Shown here in pieces: positions 6,438 through 13,743 of a DNA stretch of 13,796 nucleotides. The stretch covers positions 1-13,796 of the forward strand of contig CAKUCX010000079.1 of the NCBI GenBank assembly GCA_934643865.1. Reading direction: 5' to 3'. This DNA is from an uncultured Kiritimatiellota bacterium (GTDB lineage: Bacteria > Verrucomicrobiota > Kiritimatiellia > RFP12 > UBA1067). Position 1 is the first letter of the stretch. Every line of letters starts with the position of its first letter. Under the pieces are notes generated by a model. The model ran no database searches and was not told the origin of the DNA. It worked only from the letters and a program-made list of their open reading frames with translations. The translations under genes were made by a program, and so were the position numbers.

Positions 6438-8294
6438 CTAGTTCTCGTTCGAGTGGAGGCCGCCCGCGCCGGCCTTGAAGACGATGTTGCCGTGGTCCGT
6501 GTCCGGCACGAGGCAGGCGCAGTTCCAGATGCACCCCCCGCAGTGGACGCACTTCTCGCGGTCGAACTTCGGCACGCCGCCCGGCTCATCGGAGGGCATG
6601 AGCGCCTGGGCCGAACAGATCTCGATGCAGGTGTGCTTCGTGCAGGACCGGCAAAGCGCGGGATCCTCGAAGGTGACGTGGTCCGCGAAGCCGGGGGCGG
6701 CCTGGACCTTGCCGCCAAGCAGCAGCGCGTCCTGGTGCTGCATCAGCAATTCGCCGTCGTAGGGGATCGCCGGCCAGCCGCAGGCGTCCATCACCGCGTC
6801 GTGAAGCGGCTTGCGCGCCTTCTCGGCGGCCTCCACGCCCGCGCGGAGCTTCGCGCGGTCGCAGCGGCGGCCCTTCAGGGCCGTTTCGAGATCGGGGATG
6901 CGCGCCGCCGGCGGGACGGACCTGAAGGGGAGCGCGAGGCCGAGCATCCCGCGCAGCCCCTCGCCGAGCATGCCCCAGAAGAAGCCCTTGTTGAAGCCGT
7001 TGCGCGCGCCCGTCGCCTTCTTCAGGCGGCGGTCGAGGGCGGAGGCGCGGCGGTCGGCGACGTAGGTCGCCTCCAGGTTCGCCCGCGTGAAGGCCTTCCC
7101 CTCCTTGAGCAGCTTCAGGACGGCGTGCGCGAGCTGCACGCCGCTCTCCCACGCCTCGTCGACGCCGGCGTTCGCGAGGACATCCGTCGTCCCCGACCCC
7201 TCGCCAATGCGGGCGTAGCCGTCGCCGCAGAGGAAGGGCTCGCCCTCCTGTCCGCTTTCCTGAAGCGACTTCGCGCCCCAGCTGAGGAGCTTGCCGCCCT
7301 TGATGTGCCGCCAGACGTAGGGGTGCTGCATCCAGTGCTGGAGGTAGCGGTAGGTCGTCCGAACGGGCGTATCCTGCCACGGCGCGACGAAGATGCCGAG
7401 CGAGGCCGTGCGGTTCGGATAGACGTAGAGGAAGCCGAAGATCTCCGGCTCGGGGAAGCCGAGCGTGTGGATGACCGTGCCGGGCTTCAGCTCGCACGTC
7501 TCCGGCAGCTGCACGACGGCCTTCATCCCGACGCCCCAGTCGTAGCGGTGATGCCCCTTCGGAAGCCCGAACTTCGCGTCGAGCGCGCGCCCGACGGCAC
7601 CCACGGGGCCGTCCGCCACGACGGTCAGCGCGGCCTTGACGTCCATGCCCGGCATGAACGCGCCCTCCATCGGCGTCCCGTCCTTCTCCACGCCCTGGTC
7701 CGCAAGGCGCACGCCCACCACGGCGTCGCCCGCGAAGAGCGGTTCGGCGACGGGCGTGCCCGGCATGACCATGAGGCCCGCCTCCATCACCTTCTGGGAG
7801 GCCCACGTCATGAAGGATCCCATCGACAGCACGAGGCCGCCGCGCTTGTCCATGAACGGCGGCGTGAACGGCAGCTCGCGCGCGTGCCATTTCCCGCCGC
7901 GCATGAAGAGGCCGCCCAACTTGAAACCGAAATCGCAGAGGCGCGTGAGGGGCGTACGCTTCGACGCGCCCAGATGGTCGAAGAGGTAGGCCGTCTGCTC
8001 CTCGCCGACGGCGGCGCAGTTCGGGATCTCCTGCGTCAGGTCGACGCCGGGGAAGGAGCGGCGGATCGCGGCGGCCTTCGTGACGATGCCGGAGACGCCG
8101 AAGCCGGGGTCGTCGGCGCGCTCGTAGCACATGACCTGGAGGGGACAGCCCGGCATCACCTTCGACTCGTAGAGCGGCGTGCCGTCCTCCTTCGTCTGCG
8201 CGAGCGCGGGGCCGAGCGTCGTGAGGAACCCGGCGGCGGCGGGACCAAACCCCGTCACCACGATATCCGCCTGCATCTCCTGTCTCTCCGTCAT
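6438..8294 (-). CDS. FixC/ETF-QO-like FAD oxidoreductase with two-cluster ferredoxin domain
   Basis: 618 residues. It resembles electron-transfer-flavoprotein:quinone oxidoreductase/FixC and geranylgeranyl-reductase-type flavoproteins. The N-terminal DIVVTGFGPAAAG (10-22) binds the FAD ADP part, ALTVVADGPVGAVG (222-235) is the second FAD motif, and GDGYARIGEGSGTTDVLANA (357-376) with DEAWESG (379-385) is the conserved FAD-closing segment. HIKGGKLLSWGAKSLQESG (330-348) matches the quinone-binding region of ETF-QO. The C-terminus carries two cysteine sets, C548-x2-C-x4-C-x3-C560 and C582-x2-C-x2-C-x3-C592, enough for two [4Fe-4S] clusters where ordinary ETF-QO has one. The start at 8294 forms an ATGA overlap with the lolD stop and has GAAGGGA upstream, so translation is coupled. 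No electron-transfer flavoprotein genes are in view, so the donor and acceptor are unknown. Confidence 0.8.
   Translation of the reverse strand: MTERQEMQADIVVTGFGPAAAGFLTTLGPALAQTKEDGTPLYESKVMPGCPLQVMCYERADDPGFGVSGIVTKAAAIRRSFPGVDLTQEIPNCAAVGEEQTAYLFDHLGASKRTPLTRLCDFGFKLGGLFMRGGKWHARELPFTPPFMDKRGGLVLSMGSFMTWASQKVMEAGLMVMPGTPVAEPLFAGDAVVGVRLADQGVEKDGTPMEGAFMPGMDVKAALTVVADGPVGAVGRALDAKFGLPKGHHRYDWGVGMKAVVQLPETCELKPGTVIHTLGFPEPEIFGFLYVYPNRTASLGIFVAPWQDTPVRTTYRYLQHWMQHPYVWRHIKGGKLLSWGAKSLQESGQEGEPFLCGDGYARIGEGSGTTDVLANAGVDEAWESGVQLAHAVLKLLKEGKAFTRANLEATYVADRRASALDRRLKKATGARNGFNKGFFWGMLGEGLRGMLGLALPFRSVPPAARIPDLETALKGRRCDRAKLRAGVEAAEKARKPLHDAVMDACGWPAIPYDGELLMQHQDALLLGGKVQAAPGFADHVTFEDPALCRSCTKHTCIEICSAQALMPSDEPGGVPKFDREKCVHCGGCIWNCACLVPDTDHGNIVFKAGAGGLHSNEN
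8291..8294 (-). other. ATGA stop/start overlap between lolD and the flavoprotein gene
   Basis: On the minus strand, the ATG of the flavoprotein (8294-8292) shares bases with the TGA stop of the ABC ATPase (8293-8291). This 4-base overlap supports one mRNA and translational coupling. It also decides the flavoprotein start against an upstream extension of 26 residues that would run inside lolD. Confidence 0.85.
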
Positions 8295-8956
8295 GAAATC
8301 CGTCCCTTCTCCAATGTGAGCGTGCGGTCGCACCGCGCGGCCGCGTCCTGCGAATGCGTGACCATCACGCACGCAAACGGCGCGTCGTTGACCTCGAAAA
8401 GCAGCTTGAGGATCTCGGCGCCCGTGAGCGCGTCGAGGTTGCCCGTCGGCTCATCCGCGAAGACGATCTCGGGACGGCACATCAGCGCCCGCGCGAGCGC
8501 GACGCGCTGCTGCTCGCCGCCCGAGAGTTCGGCGGGCAGATGGCCGAGGCGGTGCGAGAGGCCGACGCGCTCCAGCAGCGCGCAGGCCCGTGCCCGCGCG
8601 CGCGGCACGCGCCCCGTCATCGTCGGCAGCATCACGTTCTCCACGACGTCAAGCTCGGGCATGAGGTGGAACCCCTGGAAGACGAACCCCATGCGCGTCG
8701 CCCGCAGCCGCGTGCGGCGGCGCGCGGCGCCGAACCCGGCGAAGAGCGAGACCCCGCCGAGCTGCACGTCGCCCGCCGTCGGGACGTCGAGTCCGCCCAG
8801 CAGGTTGAGGAGCGTCGACTTGCCCGCGCCCGAGCGCCCGACGACCGCCACGTGTTCGCCCGCCTCCACCGCAAAGGAGACCCCATCCAGCACCCGGATG
8901 GGCTTCTGCCCCGGCAGGCGGTATTCCTTCACGAGGTTCTGGACATTCAGCAGCAT
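8291..8956 (-). CDS. lolD: LolD-type ABC transporter ATP-binding protein
   Basis: 221 residues, a complete ABC ATPase of the MacB/LolD/FtsE group. It would power extraction of lipoproteins from the inner membrane together with the adjacent permease. Visible motifs are Walker A GRSGAGKST (40-48), Q-loop Gln94 in FVFQGFHLMPEL (typical of LolD-like proteins), signature LSGGEQQR (144-151), Walker B IVFADEP (164-170) followed by TGNLD, and the switch His201 in MVTHS. ATG 8956 is chosen because GAGGGAGG lies just before it. A TTG at 8977 would add seven residues with a poorer site. It lies 24 bases after the permease gene and overlaps the next gene by 4 bases. Confidence 0.9.
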   Translation of the reverse strand: MLLNVQNLVKEYRLPGQKPIRVLDGVSFAVEAGEHVAVVGRSGAGKSTLLNLLGGLDVPTAGDVQLGGVSLFAGFGAARRRTRLRATRMGFVFQGFHLMPELDVVENVMLPTMTGRVPRARARACALLERVGLSHRLGHLPAELSGGEQQRVALARALMCRPEIVFADEPTGNLDALTGAEILKLLFEVNDAPFACVMVTHSQDAAARCDRTLTLEKGRIS

Positions 8957-8980
8957 GCGGCCTCCCTCACGAAACAAACC

Positions 8981-10207
8981 TCACGACCCCAACGCCTCGA
9001 CGGGGTTCTTCGACGCCGCCAGGAACGCGGGGACAAGGGCCGCGAGCAGACCGAAGACATAGACGATCACGACGACCCACACGACGTCCGACGCGACGAG
9101 GCGGTAGGGAATCGCATCGAGTCCGTAGACCGCCTTCGGAAAGACCTGCACGCCGAAGTGCGCGAGTTGGTCCACGATGTTCTGCAGGTTCCGCAGGATC
9201 GCGTACGCAAGCCCGAGCCCGACCAGGACCCCGGCCGTCACCTGCACGAGGCCGTGGACCACGAACGCGCCCATGATCTTCCCGCGCGGGAAGCCGAGTG
9301 CCTTGAGGAGGCCGATCTCCGGCGTCTTCTGCACGGTCAGGACGAGGAGCGTGTTCATCACGCAGAAGAGCGCGACGACCGTCACGAGCATGAGGAGGAG
9401 CGCGGTCATGTTCTTCTCGACGGCGAGCGCGTTGAAGAGTTCGCGGTCCGCCTCGCGCCACGTGACGACGCGGCACGACGGCGCGCGTGCGCGGATCTGT
9501 CCGCAGAGGGCGTCGAAGACGGGCGCGTTCCCCGGGGCCGCCGTCTTCACGTGGATCGCGAAGACGCCGTGTTCCAGTCCCATCAGGTCCCGCGCGTTCG
9601 CGAGCGAGCAGACGCAGAAGCCCGCGTCGTAGTCGCGCTGGCCGGAGGAGAAGATACCCGTCACGCGCCACTTGAGCGGCAGGAAGATCTCGTCGCGCGC
9701 GGCGAGCGTCTTCGGCGAGTAGACCGTCACGTCGTCGCCCACCCACACGCCGAGCGAACGGGCGAGGTCGACGCCGAGGATGATCGAATCACCCTCCAGG
9801 TCGTAGACGCCGGCGCGCGGCGCGCCGATCTTGTAGGCGTCGCGGAAGCGGTCGGGGTCGACGCCCAGCACGATCGGGGCCGAGACGCGCCCCCGGAAGG
9901 AGAGCATGATGCGCGTGTCGATCTCGGGCGAGACGGACACGACGCCGGGGAGCGCGGCAAGGTCCCGCGCAAGCCGGTCCTCATCCTGGACGACCTGCCC
10001 CCCGCCGTAGGGCGTGAGCGAGACGTGGGGCTTGAAGTCGAGGATCTTCTCCTCCCAGAGGTCGCCGAAGCCCGTCATGACCGCGCGCACGATGATGACG
10101 ACGGCGACACCGAGGAGGACGCCCAAAACCGAAACGCACGTGATCACGGAGGTCACGCTGCGCTTCGGCTTGAGGTACTTGAGGGCGAGGAAGAGGCTAA
10201 AGGGCAT
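8981..10207 (-). CDS. LolC/LolE-family lipoprotein-releasing permease
   Basis: 408 residues with the FtsX/MacB-type layout. There is one membrane helix at about 19-41, a large periplasmic domain at about 45-262, then three helices at about 266-291, 312-337 and 372-396. The N-terminal LALKYLKPKRS, the cytoplasmic loop QKTPEIGLLKALGFPRGKI (293-311) and the terminal NPVEALG are strongly family-like. With LolD it would form an inner-membrane machine that releases lipoproteins to the LolA carrier. Only one permease is present, so it probably works as a homodimer, like the single LolC/E-type ('LolF') proteins of many non-enteric bacteria. The start at 10207 has only a weak GGGA site and lies 22 bases after the toroid gene. 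A different ABC export role (MacB-like) cannot be excluded from sequence alone. Confidence 0.86.
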   Translation of the reverse strand: MPFSLFLALKYLKPKRSVTSVITCVSVLGVLLGVAVVIIVRAVMTGFGDLWEEKILDFKPHVSLTPYGGGQVVQDEDRLARDLAALPGVVSVSPEIDTRIMLSFRGRVSAPIVLGVDPDRFRDAYKIGAPRAGVYDLEGDSIILGVDLARSLGVWVGDDVTVYSPKTLAARDEIFLPLKWRVTGIFSSGQRDYDAGFCVCSLANARDLMGLEHGVFAIHVKTAAPGNAPVFDALCGQIRARAPSCRVVTWREADRELFNALAVEKNMTALLLMLVTVVALFCVMNTLLVLTVQKTPEIGLLKALGFPRGKIMGAFVVHGLVQVTAGVLVGLGLAYAILRNLQNIVDQLAHFGVQVFPKAVYGLDAIPYRLVASDVVWVVVIVYVFGLLAALVPAFLAASKNPVEALGS

Positions 10208-10229
10208 GATGTCCCGGCACGGCGCGCGG

Positions 10230-11993
10230 TCAGATGTCGATCGTGACGCCGATTTCGCCGCTCTTGTCCTTCGAGAGCGTCTCGACGTCGGCCTCGACCT
10301 CCGTCGCCTTGAGCTGCGTCGTCGGGAGGTAGCGGTAGTACACCATCAGCTGCAGAGCCGCGAGGCAGGTGCCCATCACGTCGTAGTTGTAGTGGTCCTT
10401 GTTCTCCCAGCGGCCGATCGGGCGGTCCTTGCCCGCCGGGTCCTTGATCGTGACGGGCTTCCCGGCCTTGTCTGTGACCGTGATGACCGCCTTCGGGTAA
10501 AGCGCCTTCATCTCCGTGTTCCACTTCTTCCAGAGCGTGAAGTTCGCCGGCGTCGCGTCCTTGCACATGCCCGCCTGGTACTTGCACTGCGCCGCATAGT
10601 AGCAGTAGTACTGCGCGTTCTCCGGCTTGCCCGGTGCGTAGGCGTAGACCTTGTCGAGCGACGGCTGCCAGTCGCGCATCACATTGAGGGCGTTCGCGAC
10701 CTCCTTCTCCTTGGCGTAGCCGAGAAGCTGCATCGCAAGGCAGCCGACGCCCGCAAGACCGCCCGAGCCGCCCTTGTGGTTCGTCGTCGCGCGGTAGACG
10801 AAGCCGGCCTTCTCGGAGTAGTTGCGCTTCTTGAGGCAGTTGACCGCCTTCTTGATGCACTCCTCCATGCCGGGCAGGTGGATGCCCGCCATCTTGCCGG
10901 CCTTGATGGCCTGCATGGCCCAGCCGCCGAACGAAATGTCGTCCGGGCCGTCCTTCGTGACGCGCGCCATGTTGTAGTTCCAGCCGCCCGTCGCGGTCTG
11001 GCCGCTGATGATGCGCCCGAGCGTCTTCTCGGCGGCCTCGCGCGCGTTCGGGTTCTTCGTCATGCCGTACGCCTCGCAGAGGGCGTAGGTGCCGATCAGG
11101 AAGCCGTACTCCGAACCGCCCGCACCGGACATCCGGATGTAGGGCGTGTTGCCGTTCGGGTCCTTCGCCAATTTCCCGTTCTTGTCCTTGACGACGTAGA
11201 CGCTGTTGATCAGGTAGTCGAGGGCCTTCTGGACGGTGGGGCCGAACTCCTTCGAGGCGGGCGTCTCGCCGTGGGCGAGGTAGGTCAGGATCGCGAAGCC
11301 CGCGCCCGCCGCCTTGTCCATGCCCTTCTTCAGGCCGAACTCAGGCTTCGTGCCCCAGGAGCCGTCCGGCGACTGCGTCGCCTTCAGCCAGCGGAGCGCC
11401 TTCATCACGGCGGCCTCGGTGGCGGCGTCGCCGTAGGACGCGCCGCCGCGCGTGTAGGTGCCGCGCACGCCCGCGCCGCGCGAGGTGCCCATCACCGACT
11501 TCATCGTGACGGGGCTCTTGATGCTGAGCATCGCGTCGACGGAGGCCACCTTCACGGACTGCGGCTCGGCCGTCGGCGCGGGGGCCGCCTCCTGCGCCAC
11601 GTCCGTCGGGCTCATCGAAGGGGCGTCGACGGTGATGTCGAGGTTCTCCATCTCCGGCGGCGGCTCGACCTCTTCCGGCGTCTCGATCTCCTCCAGCGCG
11701 TCGTCCTGCTGGTCGGCCTGGACGATCTCGACCTTCAGCTCCCGCTTCCCGGCACCGGAAACCGCCGTCACCACGAACAGCGTCGCGACGACCAGAATCG
11801 GAAGCAGAATCGCCAGCAGGGGCGCGGCCTGGCGCTGCAGTTCGACGACGGCCTCCTTGTACTCCGGCGAGCTGCGCGGACGCCCCAGGCCGACGAACAT
11901 CTTGACGAGACGCCGGAAGTAGCCGTCGTCCTCGAACTTGGCCATTTCCTCCTTAAGCTGCTCCCTGATCTCTTCCTCGTCGATCGTTTCCAT
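10230..11993 (-). CDS. Membrane-anchored alpha/alpha-toroid (prenyltransferase/squalene-oxidase-repeat) protein
   Basis: 587 residues. A cytoplasmic N-terminus (1-56) precedes a single membrane helix at about 57-79. An acidic, Pro-rich linker follows (PEEVEPPPEME near 106-116, APAPTAEP near 137-144). The periplasmic domain, from about 185 to the end, is built of helix repeats with 'QW'-like motifs: ALRWLKATQSPDGSWG (199-214), GQTATGGWNYN (331-341) and DISFGGWAMQAIKAG (352-366). A closing YYCYYAAQCKYQAG (462-475) and LQLMVYYRYLP (547-557) resemble the squalene-cyclase-like repeat proteins common in planctomycetes and verrucomicrobia. No cyclase DXDD motif is present (the nearest is DGPDD, 348-352), so it is probably not an enzyme of that pathway. 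ATG 11993 is used because GGAGGA lies about 9 bases upstream; a GTG at 12014 has no such site. It directly follows exbD2. Confidence 0.83.
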   Translation of the reverse strand: METIDEEEIREQLKEEMAKFEDDGYFRRLVKMFVGLGRPRSSPEYKEAVVELQRQAAPLLAILLPILVVATLFVVTAVSGAGKRELKVEIVQADQQDDALEEIETPEEVEPPPEMENLDITVDAPSMSPTDVAQEAAPAPTAEPQSVKVASVDAMLSIKSPVTMKSVMGTSRGAGVRGTYTRGGASYGDAATEAAVMKALRWLKATQSPDGSWGTKPEFGLKKGMDKAAGAGFAILTYLAHGETPASKEFGPTVQKALDYLINSVYVVKDKNGKLAKDPNGNTPYIRMSGAGGSEYGFLIGTYALCEAYGMTKNPNAREAAEKTLGRIISGQTATGGWNYNMARVTKDGPDDISFGGWAMQAIKAGKMAGIHLPGMEECIKKAVNCLKKRNYSEKAGFVYRATTNHKGGSGGLAGVGCLAMQLLGYAKEKEVANALNVMRDWQPSLDKVYAYAPGKPENAQYYCYYAAQCKYQAGMCKDATPANFTLWKKWNTEMKALYPKAVITVTDKAGKPVTIKDPAGKDRPIGRWENKDHYNYDVMGTCLAALQLMVYYRYLPTTQLKATEVEADVETLSKDKSGEIGVTIDI

Positions 11994-12017
11994 CGCGGAC
12001 GATCCTCCTTCCACGGG

Positions 12018-12416
12018 TTACATGCTGAAAATCGACAGATTGTACATGCCGTACTTGTTGCAGGTGTCAAGCGCGTCCACCAGGAACTTGTGCGGCGAAT
12101 CCATCGTGCAGCGCACGAGCACCGTCGACTTCTTCGAGGTCGCGGCGAGCTGCTTGATGTTGCGGTCAAGCTCCTTGAGCGAGACGCCGCGGCTGTTGAA
12201 CACGAAGCCGCCGGGTCCGATGTCGATCTTGATCTGGTTGTCGTTCTCCTCTGCCGTCGCCGAGGACGACGTGTTCGGCGCCGGGCGGTTCGCGTTCAGC
12301 TTGGAGAAGATGTCCTCCTGCTTGATCGTCACGACGAAGAAGATGATCAGCTCGAAGACGACGTCGATCATCGGCGTCATGTCCAGCTGCGGGTTGTCCT
12401 GTTCCTTGCGTGCCAT
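12018..12416 (-). CDS. exbD: ExbD/TolR-type proton-channel subunit, paralog 2
   Basis: 132 residues. A short cytoplasmic start is followed by one membrane helix at about 14-31 and a periplasmic domain. The helix PQLDMTPMIDVVFELIIFF carries the conserved proton-carrying Asp18 (equivalent to Asp25 of E. coli ExbD) plus an additional acidic residue, Glu22, inside the membrane segment. The periplasmic part (about 55-132) has the ExbD/TolR sandwich pattern (IKIDIGPGGFVFN, STVLVRCTMDSPHKFLVDAL). ATG 12416 has GAGG 8 bases upstream, overlapping the end of the previous gene (10-base gap). It pairs with the ExbB-like protein upstream to form a motor driven by the proton gradient. Its start is nearly identical to that of paralog 1, but its periplasmic domain is quite different, so the two probably contact different partners or different faces. 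Confidence 0.93.
   Translation of the reverse strand: MARKEQDNPQLDMTPMIDVVFELIIFFVVTIKQEDIFSKLNANRPAPNTSSSATAEENDNQIKIDIGPGGFVFNSRGVSLKELDRNIKQLAATSKKSTVLVRCTMDSPHKFLVDALDTCNKYGMYNLSIFSM
12328..12395 (-). repeat. 68-base near-identical repeat, copy in exbD2
   Basis: These 68 bases, coding the membrane helix of the second ExbD, match 12764-12831 in the first ExbD with a single difference (a synonymous Val codon, GTC versus GTG). The rest of the two genes has diverged strongly. Confidence 0.9.
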
Positions 12417-12426
12417 GGTCGGAACC

Positions 12427-12852
12427 TCACTTTCTCTCGGTCTTGCGGTCGTAGACCGCCACGAACGAGAGCTTCCAGATGCCGTTCATCGTGCAGGCGT
12501 TCATCACCTCCGCCACGGACCTGTGCCGCGCACGGTAGTCCGCGCGGATGAGGACGGGGAACTCCCCGTACCTGCGCATGCGCTCCTTGACGCGGCGGCC
12601 GAGCTCGGCGGGCGTGATCGTCACGTCGCACATCGAGATGCGCCCGTTCCGGGCGACATCGACGATCAGGTGCGTGGGGGGCAGCTCGTCCGGCGTCAGC
12701 TCGATGCCGTGCTTGCCGTCCTCCAGCCTCACCGTCTCGTCCTTCGCCGTCGCCTGCGTGAGCGTCACGACGAAGAAGATGATCAGCTCGAACACGACGT
12801 CGATCATCGGCGTCATGTCCAGCTGCGGGTTTTCTTGACTCTTTCGTGCCAT
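12427..12852 (-). CDS. exbD: ExbD/TolR-type proton-channel subunit, paralog 1
   Basis: 141 residues. Same plan as its neighbour: MARKSQENPQ, then the membrane helix LDMTPMIDVVFELIIFFVV with Asp18 and intramembrane Glu22, then a periplasmic domain. That domain includes GIELTPDELPPTHLIVDVAR and VLIRADYRARHRSVAEVMNAC and ends in a basic tail (DRKTERK). ExbD subunits sit inside the ExbB pentamer and transmit proton flow to a periplasmic partner. ATG 12852 has AAAGGA about 9 bases upstream. It lies 48 bases after exbB and 10 before the second exbD, so the three are surely one unit. The function is confident as a family assignment. Whether it feeds TonB-, Tol- or another type of transducer is not shown. 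Confidence 0.93.
   Translation of the reverse strand: MARKSQENPQLDMTPMIDVVFELIIFFVVTLTQATAKDETVRLEDGKHGIELTPDELPPTHLIVDVARNGRISMCDVTITPAELGRRVKERMRRYGEFPVLIRADYRARHRSVAEVMNACTMNGIWKLSFVAVYDRKTERK
12764..12831 (-). repeat. 68-base near-identical repeat, copy in exbD1
   Basis: Partner of 12328-12395, with 67 of 68 bases the same. It covers the codons from the Asn-Pro-Gln before the helix to the Thr after it. Confidence 0.9.
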
Positions 12853-12900
12853 GTCCGACGGTCCTTTCAGGTCCTGTGGGGACGCATGCGAACCGGTGGT

Positions 12901-13743
12901 TTAGGCCTGCTGCGCGTTCTCGTCCACGACTTCGACGTTGCGGAGGCCCTTCAGAAGCTCCATCGTGAGCGCCGTCATGCGCATGATGAGGCGGGTCGCC
13001 TTGTTGCGCAGCGAGTAGTAGATCGTGATGGAGGGGATGGAGACGCACAGGCCGGCGGCCGTCGTCCAGAGGGCCTGTCCGATGGAGTTCGCGAGCATCG
13101 AGGCGTCGCCCGCGCCGCCCTGCGCGAGGGCCTCGAACGTCAGGATCATGCCCTGCACCGTACCGAGCAGGCCGAGGGACGGGCCGAGGTTCGAGCAGAC
13201 GGAAATCCACGTCAGGCGCTGCGTCAGGCGCTCGGTCTCCAGGTCGGCCGCGCCGTTGACCGCCTCCTGGATGACGTCGTAGCCGTCCTCGACGTGCTGG
13301 AACGCCGTGCTGAGGATGTTCGACATCGCGCTCGGCTCGTTCTCGCACACCTTGAGGGCCTTCATCACGTCGCCCTCCGCCATCGCGCTCTGCACGTTCG
13401 TGATGAGCGAGGTCGGCATGAGCTTCTGGGGCTTGATCAAGACGAAGCAGTCCACCGCGAAGTAAATGGCCATCGCGCCGTCGGCGAAGAGGGCGAACCA
13501 GAGAATCGCGCCGACGACGCCCGAACCGAAGACGATGTCGAAGAATCCGCCGCCGGACTTCTGCTGCTGGCCCGGGTCGACGGCCTTGCCGTCCGCGCCG
13601 ACGAGATCGCCGCCGCCCTGCTGCTGCTGCTGCGCCGGCGCCGCGCCCTGCGCCAACGCCACGCCCGCCGTGACGGGAGCGACCACCAGGCCGAGCATCA
13701 TCACCGCGGCCATCACCGACTTCTGCATCTTCTTCATGTTCAT
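12901..13743 (-). CDS. exbB: ExbB/TolQ/MotA-family proton-channel protein with signal peptide
   Basis: 280 residues. A cleavable signal peptide (1-31, ending GVALAQ) and a Gln/Gly-rich exported stretch (about 32-66, including five Gln in a row from a CAG-type run) precede the channel core. Membrane helices lie at about 76-101, 178-203 and 224-246, with a cytoplasmic helical region between the first two. GPSLGLLGTVQGMILTFEAL (187-206) and ANSIGQALWTTAAGLCVSIP (218-237) are the conserved pore-helix motifs of ExbB/TolQ. ATG 13743 is preceded by AAGGA at 8 bases; a second ATG two codons later is less well placed. It is the first complete gene of the visible train. Its promoter probably lies beyond the right edge, as only 53 bases remain and no good -10 box is seen. 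Long-ExbB forms with a signal peptide are known in several phyla. Confidence 0.92.
   Translation of the reverse strand: MNMKKMQKSVMAAVMMLGLVVAPVTAGVALAQGAAPAQQQQQGGGDLVGADGKAVDPGQQQKSGGGFFDIVFGSGVVGAILWFALFADGAMAIYFAVDCFVLIKPQKLMPTSLITNVQSAMAEGDVMKALKVCENEPSAMSNILSTAFQHVEDGYDVIQEAVNGAADLETERLTQRLTWISVCSNLGPSLGLLGTVQGMILTFEALAQGGAGDASMLANSIGQALWTTAAGLCVSIPSITIYYSLRNKATRLIMRMTALTMELLKGLRNVEVVDENAQQA

Noticed and set aside
10230..11993. Calling the toroid protein a squalene-hopene cyclase
   Set aside because: It has a periplasm-facing membrane anchor topology and no DXDD motif, so only fold-level similarity is supported.
3832..12551. Other long plus-strand frames (3832-5412, 6411-9062, 8354-10246, 10014-12551)
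   Set aside because: All lie antisense to well-supported minus-strand genes, and their composition is the Arg/Ala/His/Asp pattern of reverse-complement shadows.
13616..13634. CTG/CAG triplet run as a regulatory microsatellite
   Set aside because: It is in frame inside exbB, simply codes a short polyglutamine in the exported linker, and is too short to suggest phase variation.
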